Assembly (NCBI RefSeq): GCF_963675165.1
Contig: NC_087385.1
Coordinates: 1,028,001 to 1,092,000 of the forward strand
Direction: 5' to 3'
Source of the DNA: Halichondria panicea
Lineage: Eukaryota > Porifera > Demospongiae > Suberitida > Halichondriidae
DNA: 64,000 bases
Shown here: piece by piece, positions 47,561 through 61,504 of the stretch
How the letters are laid out: each line of letters opens with the position of its first letter
Numbering within the stretch: the stretch's first letter is position 1
Notes under the pieces: model-generated
What the model saw: the letters and a program-made list of their open reading frames with translations, nothing else
The model's database searches: none
What the model was told of the DNA's origin: nothing
Made by a program: the position numbers and the translations under genes

Positions 47561-47689
47561 ATTGTAATGGACTGTGGGAATAGCAGTAACGGGTACATTA
47601 TGTAGCAATTAACGTAATTATTAAGGTTATATACATGTATGCAAGTTTGTGGGCATGCACTTTTATGAGACACAATGATAACTCCTGTC

Positions 47690-47758
47690 TGGTAACCAAG
47701 GCCACTGACCATTGATGTACCCTATGGGCCCCATTGCACTACATACCAGACAGGAGTT
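47690..47758. repeat. Small perfect-ended inverted repeat
   Basis: AACTCCTGTCTGGTA at 47,690-47,704 is exactly complementary to 47,744-47,758, with a 39-base loop. Possibly a tiny MITE or a hairpin transcript. Confidence 0.75.
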
Positions 47759-50700
47759 CCAATTCCTGTGACCATGCGTGTAAGGAAAACCAGACATCTA
47801 TGACAACAGCAACCCTGGCTCAGTCCCACAGTCATTACATAATCATTATGCAACCCTACATGTTACCTAGTATGTACACAGTACAGTTTTACAGGCCCGC
47901 TGTTGTACATGCACGGTCAAAGAAAGTGCATTTGCTATAATGAAAATTAACATACGTACATCTGTTAGCATTCCATCTGACTACACGATCAATCCATACA
48001 GTTCTTTAGTTGACAAGGAACTATACATTAATTTATCAATCACAACATTTCCTCTTGTGAGAAATTTTGAGAAGTTCACTCCAACACTATGCAGAGCACC
48101 CTGGTAACCTCGCAGGATTCCATGACGACCACGTGTCCTGAATGCTAACATTGTTAGCTCATGACCAACAGGATCCAATTAAACCAATTGTTGGCATTTT
48201 TGGATTGAGCAGCACCAGTAAATCAGGGTAACTAACTAGATCACAACAAATTGGGGAACAACGCATACAACAGTTCTAAGGTTGCACCGAGTAAACACGT
48301 CAATCAACGTATACACAAACATTGTAAATTATCACAGTATAGCTATAATTATTTACGCAAACAATAACAGTATATATATGGTATACAAAATTAAAAGATA
48401 ATGAACAATAATTATATACCATTGGCGCCAGTTCATCTCTTGTTCCCACCTTGGGTTTCATTAGTTTTATTGCATGCGCATACCTTCCGATGTGGTGAGC
48501 TACAAAGCTCTTCTGTGGGTTTCAGGAGAGTTCCATAACTAGGGTGTGAGCTGTGTTGGCAGGGTGCTCATTACATGGCCTACCACAAGTATGCCAGACA
48601 CATAATCATAGGCTCCATGGTCTAGCAGCTCTATGGTTCTCAAACCACTACACAATGGCCACAGCAAAAACACAACTTATGTATACACTTTGGAATCCAA
48701 TAACAAGACCTTAATTATGATATACTGTGCAGAGAATGCACTTTGAATATTATTATTAATCGGTGAGCAGCTGTTGTATTGGCTGTAGGTCCACGTACAA
48801 GAGTCAGTGGAGACAGAAAGGCTAGCGGGATATCTGGATTTTTTTTACTGATTGTTTCCTTTGCAACCTATATATATTCATAATTTCCATTGAAGCGTAG
48901 CATAAAGCTACATGCTTTTTTATTAGCGGTAATAACAGTAATTGCATGCACCTCTGAAGTTTGTACTGTTTACTTCCTAGTAACCACATACATATAAACT
49001 AAAAACAACTTTGTCTTGTGTCTTGGTGAGATCCAGAGGGGGCTTTTTGCTGTTTTCGACCCAACCCTATACTATTAGCAATACTGCGCTAATGAGATAA
49101 TCACATAATTGCTCTACGCTTCCTACGTATAACAACAATCACACGCAAGCCTGACAACCACACTCATAAACGAGATTTCCTATGAAAAATGTTATCAGAT
49201 GCCCTAAACTTAATGACCATTGTACTTCCAGGAGTTGCGTACATACACAATCAACATAAACACTTCCCCTGCATGGACGAAAGGTTCGGAGTACAGCATT
49301 GATTATCATAGCCATTAACCATACATCCTGTAACCAATGATTATAAGCACACCACATGTTTAGATTAGTGGTATGACAGAGTGTTATCCTTACGTATAGT
49401 TTCACGGAAATGCATGTATAACTATGATGCCCAATGACAGGTGCATGTGCATAATAGAAAATTCCTCACATGCATGAGGTTACCAATTAACCTCAGCTGC
49501 AATGAAACTAACTATAGCTCTATAGCTATGATTAAATGGACTAAGAAATCATCGTTATGAGAGCTACATTTGTATTATGGGAAAGAATGCAGTATTGGTG
49601 TATACTATTGATTAAGGGAGGGAACGATCAACATGACGCATGACAAGCGTTTAATTCAATAACAGCATGACAGAGGACATATCTTAAAATTACGATTCGG
49701 GGAGGGAAGGATTATACGTTAGCACGCCGAGCACACACACACACACACACACGCACACACACAGAGGGGGTACACACAACACACACACACACACACACAG
49801 GGGCACACACACGCAGAGCAGTAGGCTTGAAATACAAATGTGGCTTAATTTAATCAACATACATGTAATTATGTATACATGTAGTGCAATCATATTTCGT
49901 GCATTTCTGCTAAAGTGAGGAGCAAAGTGAGAAACAGAAGGATGATGTGAGTTTAACAAGTTCGTGTATGCAATACTCTCCCTGATATGCGAACAAGATG
50001 CCTGCTGTATTGAAAACAAGGGTCAGCACGGAGTGTCCCATGAATATCTCACACAGTACACGTGTTACTACTTAAGGTGACACATTCCAAGAAATAACAA
50101 TCAACAGCTAGGCGCTTCCACCATAATTAGAAGCCATAATTATAATAAGTGCAATGCATGACAGATTTATGGAGCGGTCAAACTTAATTCGTTGTGTGAC
50201 CACAGTGCATTCTGCATTGTGTACACAATTACTTGTGCTAACATTCTGCACTCCCTAATTTACCAATAATCTCAACAATGTTACCAGATATGACATCATT
50301 AATTATAATTAATTAATTACTATTATAGCTCTAGAATGATAGGCACATTTACAGCCTCATGATATTCTAGGCAGGCCGCAAGGAAGGAGAAAAAGGCTAT
50401 AGTCTGGAATCGAGGCTAGTTGCACATAGACAGGAAACCTAGTCTACCTACCAGACACAGGAAACTACACTAACTTTGGGAAGTTTGGTAACGAAAAAGG
50501 TCAGCCTAACAGGCAACACCAAAAAAAAAGGGAAGTACTCAACAAAAAGCTATGTATATGAGGCCTTAACAAGAATAACGAAGCTAAACTTGTAACTATT
50601 AATATAGTCAGGCCTACGCAATTATATCTAGTCTACATGTATACCGTACATACTTCAAATCTCTCAGTGGTCCTTCCTAGCGTCAAGAAGTTGTTTGTCT

Positions 50701-50865
50701 TAAGAGATTAATGAGATATGACTAATGATGTGTTCCCTAGGGCAAGACTCTCCAGTTTCAAGGAGGCTCTAAAGTTGCTATGGGCACCTAATGTGAAGCT
50801 ACCATAGGTATGTTGAAACATTGGTGTGTCAACCTCACGCACACTAATTGGTATAATTAATTGGC

Positions 50866-51246
50866 AGCATGCAACCAGGACAACACACTGGGTAGGGAGG
50901 GCAGCATGCAACCAGGACAACACACTGGGTAGGGAGGGCAGCATGCAACCAGGACAACACAGGGTAGGGAGGGCAGCATGCAACCAGGACAACACACTGG
51001 GTAGGGAGGGCAGCATGCAACCAGGACAACACACTGAGTAGGGAGGGCAGCATGCAACCAGGACAACACACTGGGTAGGGAGGGCAGCATGCAACCAGGA
51101 CAACACACTGGGTAGGGGCAACCAGGACAACACACTGGGTAGGGAGGGCAGCATGCAACCAGGACAACACACTGGGTAGGGGCAACCAGGACAACACAGG
51201 GTAGGGAGGGCAGCATGCAACCAGGACAACACACTGGGTAGGGAGG
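50866..51246. repeat. 37-bp minisatellite, about 10 copies
   Basis: Unit GCATGCAACCAGGACAACAC plus 17 bases, with deletion variants (missing ACTG, or a shortened G-rich join). Long minus-strand ORFs in all frames over it are repeat artefacts. Confidence 0.96.
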
Positions 51247-51366
51247 AGAATTTGTCCTGGGGCAGACCAACAGTGTGTGGGTGTAATGAAGAGGTGGCCT
51301 GCCAACACAGGTTGAAGCGCATGCTATGGAGAATTTGTGGGGTCCATTAACCTGGCTGTATTATTA

Positions 51367-51545
51367 TTACTGGAGATTGCAGAATCTTTGCAACACATGA
51401 ATAGAAGTGTGTAGCACTGTGGTTCCTTATATGGGAAATGCTCCTAGTAAAACAGACCACAGTGTGTACGCAAAATCCATATAAGGAACGCGTAACGCTC
51501 TACGCTTTTACTGGTGTGTTGCAAAGATTCTGCAAACTCCAGTAA
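51367..51545. mobile_element. 179-bp MITE with TTACTGGAG ends
   Basis: About 30-bp terminal inverted repeats differing at one base (TTACTGGAG-A/T-TTGCAGAA) plus an inner pair of GGTTCCTTATATGG-like arms. No coding capacity. Confidence 0.88.
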
Positions 51546-51641
51546 CACAATAGACATGGTTTACTGCTGCAGCAGGCCTACCTCGATTGACTATATGTGT
51601 AGTAGCCTATAGCTCCTTTATCCACTTCCCAGCCTAATTCT

Positions 51642-51826
51642 TACCATATAGCAGGTAATTTTCGTGGGCAAGCTGACCTCCACGAAATTTTAACGTAGGC
51701 GTGGCTTACCGGAACGTAGGAATGCAGTGCAGCCACAAGACTAAATGAAATTTTTACTGATGAAAAACCACCGTTTTTTGAGTTGAACGAATTTTTTACC
51801 CCACGAAAATTACCCGCTATACGGTA
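51642..51826. mobile_element. 185-bp MITE with GTATAG-type ends
   Basis: Left TACCATATAGCAGGTAATTT, right AAATTACCCGCTATACGGTA, near-perfect inversion over about 26 bp. Same family as 9173-9345, 24,550-24,726 and 56,431-56,670. Confidence 0.85.
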
Positions 51827-53203
51827 TACCCTTGCTATATCACACACACACGCACATCTACAGTGCTATATCCTACGTACATGTTCGGCACTACGTATAT
51901 GCAGTGCGCAAATTAAAGGGATTTTAGACAATGACGAAAATCCCCAGTCAACTGGAACTATCTCACCAAATCAGGGACGAAATGGAAGTATGTAATTAAG
52001 TGTTCTAGGACTGTACCCACTAGGGCGTGGAGGATTCTTGGGCTACTGTCGATGATATCCTTGGCAACCAGGCGATAAGATGGAGACACCCTGTCTATTG
52101 TGGGCAACCCTATTATTAGGTCACCCAATTAAATCATACCAACAACTGGCACTAACTGAAACATCTCCCAACAGATATTATTTGCTTCCAATGGTAGTCA
52201 TGAAAAAATTATAACTTCCTTAGTAACATATACACTCAAAGAAGGGGTAGCCAGGGAGCCAAAGGAGGCAGCTACAGATATGTAAGAAGATCTCATTATC
52301 AAAGCCATGGAGACATACCAAACCATTCTCCACCCAGTGCTTGTGGTCTGAGGCCAGATGGGGGCAATTAGCAATTAAATATCACATACGTCAGAGAGAG
52401 GTCACTAATTGAATATCTATACGTAGCAACTTATAAACATTGTTAACCATTGACAGCGTTAAAATTTATACATACAGTTTTGCTAAGATCATAATTATTG
52501 GCTCCTAAAATCTTGAGTCAAGTCAAGTAGTGGGAGGCAAAAAATGTCCAATCTACAAAGGCAAAACTTCATGGTCTAACTACGCAAGTACGCAACCCAT
52601 TACAATGAAAGTACATGTACTATATGACTCAGCATGTGGAATGCAACATATTATACGTACGGGGGGGTAATGAAAGGACATAGCTCTCAGCAAATAGGCA
52701 CGTACAAGAAAGCAGACCTTTGATGAATTAATGGTTGAAAATTGTGTTGTCTGAAAACAATTAGCTAGAATCACCTGTACTGCATATTTTCTCAGTTGAA
52801 AGGAGAAGACATTATGCTTAATTACGAAACTTGCGGCAGGGACAGCCACACACACTAATAGAAACACACAACTATGAATTTAAACGTTACCTTAGGTTAA
52901 ACTATGACAACATTATTTGTACATGCTTGCAACTACTTTGTACAATACTGTGACATGCTTGAATAGTAGGATGATACGTACAGTCTGTACAATCTAAAAA
53001 TATCCTCAGTAAAATGTTCAAGGAAAGAATAACAATTTTTGGACAAAATTGCCCTAACTTTATTTCCACACAACATAAGGGAAAATGCGAGAAATAATTA
53101 GTTAACCACTTTCATTAATAGGGATACGTACACACTAAAAACAATGATAGAGTAGCTATATACAGAGCACCATTGAAACGATTGAGTGCATGATAAGTTA
53201 CAG

Positions 53204-55295
<2,092 letters not shown>

Positions 55296-58200
55296 ATGGA
55301 TGCTCCTATTGAACCATCACCTCGTAGTCGTCCATTCTCTACTGCAGCAGACAGACACCATTACATGTGGAGGGGGGATGGTCCAGGACTGAGAGGGTCT
55401 AACATCATTGCTGTGTATGATCCAAGCACTGAGCTGTGGAGCCTCTTGCCCACCACTGGACCTCTACCCCCTGGAGAGCGAGGTGGTTGCTCTGTTTGTG
55501 TAGGTCGTTGCCTGTATACCTTTGGTGGTCATGATGGGTCTTCTTACGCCAATGACATGAGCAAGCTTGATCTGGACACTCTCCAGTGGACCAAACTTCA
55601 ATCTTTTGGTAGCCAGCCTATTAAAAAGAGTGGTTGTGGACTTGTCCGTGTGAACGAGAGAACTCTGTGTTGCATTGGAGGATACGGTATTGAGGGCACC
55701 ACACAACCAGGATCAACATTCACCAGACGCACTGATGGACGTGGATGGACAAATGAGTTCCAATTTTTCAATGTTGAAAATGGTAATGCTATCTGTCCTG
55801 ATTTACTACTATCCCTTCGTTATTCTGTTGACCCTAATTTCTTCAGGTGTCTGGTCGTCTCCTGAGCTCGGAGGAGAGAGACCTCCTCCCTGTAGTGGCT
55901 TCACCTTCACTATGGTGGACCAGCACAGGGCAGTCCTCTTTGGAGGGTTCCAACCTGGCTGTGGTGGTAACGTCAATGATGTCTACCTTTTCAATTTCAG
56001 GGACATGGTTAGTTGGTGAAATATGAAATATTCATCCACAACTTAATGGTGTGTGTTCACTGTGTGTAGGAGGTCACTAAGGTGAAGCCAGTACAGGGAG
56101 AGCCATGGCCAGTGGGGAGGTCAGGCCATGCTGCTTGTTGTCTCAACTATGGCCAGGACCACCCTCAACTATTGATGTATGGAGGAAGAGATAATGACAA
56201 CAAGGTACTAGGGGACATGTGGATACTGGACGCTGACACTGGCAAGTGTACAGAGGTGAGGATGGTTTATACCTACAATTACAACATACTACTGTTCAAC
56301 CTGAGGCTTAGCCTCGATTCAAGGCCGATTAAAATACGGCCTGGTACCTATTGCATGGTGATAATGCGCATGCGTTAGTTTATTTACTAGAATCCGGGGA
56401 ATCCCCTTTTTCTTTCTCTCTTCTATTTTCTACCGTATAGCGCGAAATTTTCGAGGCACTTATATTTCGTGGATTGGCCTCTAAAAGCATTTTCGTTGCA
56501 CAATGTTCGCGGAATTACTGCTTACCGGAAGCCACGCCTTTAAATCTTTGCATGTTATAGCAGGTAATTCTAATTAAAGAACAATTTTCGTGGACTTAAT
56601 TTTCGTGTAGAATTCTAACCCACGAAATCCGCGAAAATTAAGCCCCTCGAAAACTTTGCGCTATACAGTATCTATGTACATCAGCTAGCTCTCTGTTGCG
56701 TTGTTCCAGAAGGCTTTCACACTAGTCTGAAGCCAGAAGAGGCTCTCATCTACCTCTATGATGGCTATATGGTCAGGATATCTTAGCTTGGATCTGTACA
56801 GGTTATGGGAAGTGTATGCCTCTTAACTGCTACTTGCGAAGGCAACCTGGCTATAGGACGATCGTAGACGTAGATGAGAGCTTCTTCTGTCTTTAGACTT
56901 AAATGTTCAAGCTTTTACACCAACACAATAGATTGCATAAGCCACAGCTTCACGGAACTCAGCCATGGAGATAAAGTATTACGGAACATATTCTTAGTTA
57001 ACTTACGGGTACTAAGGTTTTACGTTCATAGTACGATTACCCATATTCTGGGTAATTTGAAGTGCATGCGCACTATCACCCCTGCAATACATGTAGGTAC
57101 CAGGCCGTATTTTAATCGGCCTTGAATCGAGGCTCCTGAGGCTATACTAAACATTAATGTGTGGGTGTATGTTACACATGTACTTTATACCACCAAGAGT
57201 GCAGGTCATATCAGTAGATTGCCTTTTTTACATTGTGTACCTCTAGGTGACACCTTCTGAGTCAATGACACCACGTTATAAGCATTCCATCACTGCCACC
57301 AATCTGGGACCTGGACTCACTGAGGTCCTCGTGTTTGGAGGCCGTCGGGAGAGGAGGGGAAATGAGACAACTATACTGAGATTTGGTGAGCAGCTACAGC
57401 TAAGCAAATATTGTTAGACAAGATAATATACATGAACTACATGGAAAAATGCCTCAGGTATACTGTGGGACTTAGTATACCTGCAACTTACTTGTCAAGC
57501 CTTGAGGGCAAGGTTTGCGCATGTGCACTATCTAAATGAGTGTGTGTCAAGCACACTTGTAGTACCCTCGCTACACTTAGGATACTATATAAAGCAGTGT
57601 AAGTCTATCTACCATATAGTACAACATTTTCCCGTGGGTAAGGCGTGGCTTCCGGTATACATAATTATATTCCTTCCTACAGCTACAGAGTTGACTGGAC
57701 CCTCGGCTCGGATGTGGGCTCTTGTGGATGTGGCCCACAACGACACTAGAGGTTCCGCACAGCGACTGAGTGAGAAGAGGATCAGACAAGCAACTGCTCG
57801 TGCCTCATCAGTCAGTGAGACCAGCGACCACTCCTCTCAAGACCGGATTAGAGTTCTGGAACAACAGTTACGAGCAGCAGAGCAGAGAGAGCACGACACT
57901 CAACGTCACCACCGAGTACAGTTGGAAGAAAAGGATCAAGAATTAGCTATTAAAGATCTTGAATTGGCTACACAAGCTAGAGAATTGGCCACGAATAAAC
58001 GAGAATCATATGATGCCAACCATCACCATGCAGATGCCGAGAGGAGAGTCCAAGAGCTGATTGCTGAAATGGAACGACTTCAAGAAAGCCTCCAAGATCT
58101 TACTGCTGAAAATGGGAGGTTGAACAGGAGAGCCCAGCTGGCAGAGGAGCGAGCAGAGGGTCTGGAGACTCAGTGGGTGGTCCATCGCGGGATGATCCAA

Positions 58201-58917
58201 ATGACAGAGAGACAGCTCGGTGGGGGAGGATGGGGGGTCGTCAAAGTGGCCAAGTTCCGAGGAATCGAGGTGGCAGCCAAGACACTGTACGAGCAGCTCA
58301 CTTCCGTCTATTATCGACGCATGTTTATTCGTGAGATGAACATGGCGGCTCGTCTGCGACACCCACACCTGGTCCAGTTCATAGGAGCCACGCTGGAGGA
58401 GGAGATGATCATCCTGACAGAGCTCATGGCCACCAGTCTGAGAAGGGTGCTGGAGGGAGGTCGTATCTCACGTGAACACATCCTCTCCATCTCTGTGCAG
58501 GTCTGTCAAGCCCTCAACTATCTCCACCTCATGCAGCCAGACCCAGTGATCCATCGTGACATCAGCAGTGCAAACGTCCTCCTCAACCCTCTACCCGACG
58601 GTCGCTGGAGTGCAAAGGTCACTGATTACGGATCGGTGAACACCCTGCGGATGTTGAACACTGTCAATCCAGGGAGTCCTGTATACGCTGCCCCTGAGGC
58701 CAGTAACCCGTCGCTCCAGTCAACCAAGATGGACATGTTCAGTCTGGGGGTGCTCCTGATCGAGATATGTTCTGGCCAGTTTCCGAGCCAGGAAGAACGC
58801 GAGAGCTTATTCCTCACCATCCAAGACCGTCAGTTCTCTGACATTATCAGTCGTTGTATCGATAGAGAAAGAGACAATCGACCAACCGCTCGACAACTGT
58901 TGAATGAACTACAGTAG
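55296..58917 (+). CDS. Kelch-repeat, coiled-coil, TKL-like protein kinase fusion
   Basis: Coding exons: 55296-55782, 55847-56007, 56070-56255, 57247-57385, 57683-58917; 2,208 nt, 735 aa. Residues about 1-325 hold Kelch-type blades (YTFGGHDGSS, AVLFGGFQPG, LLMYGGRDND, VLVFGGRRER with Trp/Tyr pairs), probably one beta-propeller. About 380-488 is a charged coiled coil. About 500-735 is a protein kinase: Gly-loop GGGGWGVV, Lys in VAAKT (about 522), Glu in FIREMN, catalytic HRDISSANVLL (about 614), DYG instead of DFG (about 638), GSPVYAAPEA and DMFSLGVLLIEI. All residues normally needed for catalysis are present. Nearest group by motif looks like TKL or Tyr-kinase-like; specificity is uncertain. 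Splitting into two genes is possible, but the frame and phases run through all five exons. Cytoplasmic, no signal peptide seen. Confidence 0.9.
56299..57140. mobile_element. About 840-bp long-TIR element in a Kelch-kinase intron, with a nested MITE
   Basis: About 75-bp terminal inverted repeats: 56,310-56,375 mirrors 57,062-57,135 (core GGCCGATTAAAATACGGCCT). No transposase frame is evident; the interior includes the separate MITE at 56,431-56,670, so the outer element is older. Confidence 0.85.
56431..56670. mobile_element. 240-bp MITE nested in a larger element
   Basis: Ends TACCGTATAGCGCGAAATTT and the inverse closing with GCGCTATACAGTA. Same family as the MITEs at 9173 and 51,642. Confidence 0.82.
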
Positions 58918-59165
58918 AACTGCACTAGATAGATAGTTTTGTTCATCTACTAAATTGGACGTTATTATGTGTTCGTTGTTAATGTTGTAATGTTTATTGT
59001 AAGGCATTATTGATTGATTTGAGAAGAGACAACTGATTGGCTGTACTACTGTGTGGGCAATTAATAATTAAAGGAGGGGGTGTGTGAGATCTATTGCTGA
59101 TTCAGCTTTTCCCATTGAACCCTGACCTTTCACAATAATTATTGCTGATTCAGCATTTTGCTGGG

Positions 59166-60137
59166 ATGGAGTCCATTGAAAGAAGCTCTCATAAAGTTGT
59201 TGTGGAGCAAGCTAAGAGACTATTGTGTGACCTGTTAGCTGACCCCTTCCTCAGTGACATCTCCCCCACTGCCACTCATGACGAGGTGGCCTCACAGCTC
59301 ACCCTGGAGCAAGGAAGGGCCATCACTGTGCATGTGAGGCGGTTTGATGATCAAGTACTTTGTAAGCGTATGAATGTGTGTATATAGTCCATGTAAGATG
59401 TAACCAACCATGAATTATCCAAGTGAGAGTGTGAGTCAGTGCATGCTTTGCAATGTGCATTTGCGTGTATGTCATTTTTAGAATTATGTTTGTGATAATT
59501 ATAAGACCAACTAGACAACGCACAACTAGCTGTGTGTTAATGAATGTGATGTTATATTTCAGCTGTGATAGTGCTCCAAGGTGCAACGGTGGGTGACCTC
59601 ATACGTACTGTACAGAGGTCGGTGATGAAGCAGCTGTCACTGGCCGACAGGACCACACCCATTAGTTGGTATGCATGGCTGTAGCTTATTCTGTAGAATC
59701 CCCTTATTGAGCGGACACATTTTGGGGTACATAGTTTTTCCTTTACTTGATGAGTGGTTGTTTTGTATTCAGACTGTTGATTTGTGTCCTGGCCTCTATG
59801 TAATTATCGTAACTAGCCTTTCTTTATGTTTCAGAGATGGCTACTGTAATTTTTATTTAATATCTACTGTTTTACAGGAGGTCTGTATGGAGGAGGTATG
59901 CATTGTCCACTGGGCAGACATTGCTTAGCAACAGAAAGGCTAAGTTAGTCAGGTAAATTTCTTATAGTTTTCCTGGCTGCATGAATCTTATTACACTACC
60001 TCACTAGCTATGCTAGTACTAATGTTATAACCAATGGCTTCATTGTCTTCCTTCTATTCAGCCTGGAGATTGGTAATCGTTCAGAAGTGCAGTTTGTCAA
60101 GAAACTGAGACTAAAGAATGACCAACACAGACACTAA
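59166..60137 (+). CDS. SNRNP25: SNRNP25, U11/U12 snRNP 25-kDa protein
   Basis: Exons: 59166-59361, 59563-59668, 59878-59952, 60062-60137; 453 nt, 150 aa (human 132). Matches the family along its length: LLCDLLADPFLSDI, ASQLTLEQGRAITVHVRRFD, VIVLQGATVGDLIRTVQRSV, ISWRSVWRRYALSTGQTLLS and the end SEVQFVKKLRLK. It has a ubiquitin-like fold and binds in the U11/U12 di-snRNP of the minor spliceosome, in the nucleus. The start is the first ATG in frame and gives an N-terminus slightly longer than human. It sits 248 bp downstream of the Kelch-kinase stop in the same direction. No clear U12-type intron was seen in the genes of this window. Confidence 0.94.
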
Positions 60138-60308
60138 CATTTCCAATTAATAATTTATAAACTTTCCACGATACTTTCATTTCATCACATTATATGAATA
60201 ATTTTATCAAGAGTGGCTTATGTTGTATATACAGCATTTAATTTGAATTGATGACATGAACAATTAAGTGCAAAAATTGTGTTATTAATTTAACGAATTG
60301 AAATTGGT

Positions 60309-60592
60309 TCAGCTAATGGGATGGTGGAGATGAGGCTCTGGATTTTTGCTGAAGTTCTTAGTAGCAGTGATTTTAATTAACAGTTCCATAGCGTTAGCAA
60401 CCACCATGTCTAGAGGGTCCATGGCAACTCGCTGTATCCACTTGGGGATGGTGGTTTGTGCGTGCTTGAACCCCAGCCTTTCTAGTAACCAACTGATGTG
60501 AGGGTCCAACTCCCAGCACACACACTCAAAGTTGCAGAGCACTGGTGTTGACTTCGGAGGTGATGTGGGGGCGGTGTCTGTGGATTCAGGAT
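60309..60592 (-). CDS. Orphan 3'-terminal exon of an unidentified gene
   Basis: An excellent acceptor (long C/T tract then CTCTCAG) at 60,593 opens a 284-bp frame ending in TGA at 60,309-60,311: 93 codons with a protein-like composition (ECVCWELDPHISWLLERLGF, IPKWIQRVAMDPLDMVVANA). It converges on SNRNP25 with 171 bp between stops, normal gene spacing here. No upstream exon could be found on the minus strand to 64,000; a broken PSMA7 copy lies directly upstream. Product not recognised. It may be the tail of a gene cut off by that duplication, or of one starting outside the window. Confidence 0.45.
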
Positions 60593-60708
60593 CTGAGAGG
60601 GAGTGGGGGGGAGAAAAATGTGAATAAGGTCCACAAATCATGCATCAGCAGATAAAAGACTGTCTTTCAATACACAAAGGCTGGTGCATGGTAGAAGCAG
60701 AATTAATA

Positions 60709-61141
60709 GGCACACTAAAAACAATGGTCGAGTAGCTATATACAGAGCACCATTGACACGATTGAGTGATAAGTTACTTAGGAGGGCGTGGCATCAGATT
60801 TCTTTGTCTTTCTCCTTTCTGCCTCCTGTTCTTTGCTCTTCTCGATGTACCTGTCCACAGCGTCCAAGTCAAGGAACTGAAGGCAACAAAAAATGTCAAG
60901 ATGATTTCTGCCATACGAATTAAAATTGGACTACAAAAACGCCCGAAGAAATTACGAGACTTTCCCTAACCTCGAGGGGTTTCCCCTTCTCCATGGCGGT
61001 GGGTCTTACTGCCTGACTGGACCACCTCCAGGAGAGCCTTGATGGCCAGTATGACTGTGTCATCCTTAGTCTTCACTGCCAGTAGTGTTTCTCAAGGTAC
61101 TCCCTCACTGACTTGCCACTGCGTCCCGTGGCATTGGCCTG
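60709..61141 (-). pseudogene. Truncated copy of the PSMA7 3' end (exons 4-5)
   Basis: Matches 53,145-53,594 including intron 4, the 3' flank and the start of the CA repeat. The exon 4 copy has lost about 8 bp in one place and about 12 bp in another (frameshift); the exon 5 copy lacks about 9 bp. Exons 1-3 are absent. The intron shows it is a DNA-level duplication, not a retrocopy. Confidence 0.92.
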
Positions 61142-61426
61142 TGTGTGTGTGTGTGTGTGTGTGTTTGGGAGATTTGAAATAAAAAATAACTTTGGGTGTA
61201 TATCCGTCCACTGAAACCCTGCTGACTCATATAATCAAAAATTCAAATTTCTCAAACAGGAAGATGACTGTTTTCCCGTTCATAGCATACAACACATATC
61301 AATGACATGCTATTTGTTAAATGTAGTGCAGTCCAACAAAATTGGTTTAATCTTATGCTGTGTCCTAAGAAGAAATATAGCTAGAGCAGTTATAGTTAAA
61401 CACATTAGAATAGCAACCGGGGGTAA
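61142..61426. other. Repeat-rich intergenic DNA, first unit
   Basis: A TG run followed by AT-rich sequence loosely matching 62,200-62,425. It is the upstream part of the dispersed repeat that carries the structured block below. No gene seen. Confidence 0.5.
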
Positions 61427-61504
61427 CTAGATGTCCGACCTTGAGAATCGGAAACAGTGGGTTAAAGATCTTTGGAGGCGCGCCAACTCTCCCCACACGT
61501 CTAG
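61427..61504. repeat. Structured repeat block, copy 1
   Basis: About 78 bases that can fold as an outer 8-bp helix (61,427-61,434 with 61,497-61,504), an inner hairpin CCGA/TCGG (61,435-61,438 with 61,448-61,451), a helix GTGGG/CCCAC (61,457-61,461 with 61,492-61,496), a palindrome AAAGATCTTT and a palindrome GGCGCGCC. Its partner is at 62,426-62,506. Identity unknown; I could not match it to a tRNA, hammerhead or HDV-type ribozyme. Confidence 0.5.

Larger units (their letters stand above)
44997..53203. other. About 8 kb without a modelled gene; exon-like islands on the minus strand
   Basis: Nothing here joins into a gene I recognise. Short minus-strand open stretches with protein-like composition occur at about 45,750-45,640, 46,300-46,160, 47,265-47,060, 48,600-48,510, 48,172-47,986 and 49,330-49,250 (the last two could be edges of small exons). 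They carry no motif I can name and in places two frames are open at once, so chance is not excluded. The block also holds minisatellites, MITEs and an AC/TG cluster at 49,730-49,815. Confidence 0.35.

Noticed and set aside
50708-51322. Three overlapping minus-strand open frames of 137-204 codons
   Set aside because: They lie across the 37-bp minisatellite; the same short phrase recurs in all frames because 37 is not a multiple of three, as expected for a repeat.
60684-60969. Small plus-strand genes over 60.7-60.97 kb
   Set aside because: They are antisense frames over the broken PSMA7 exon 5 copy.
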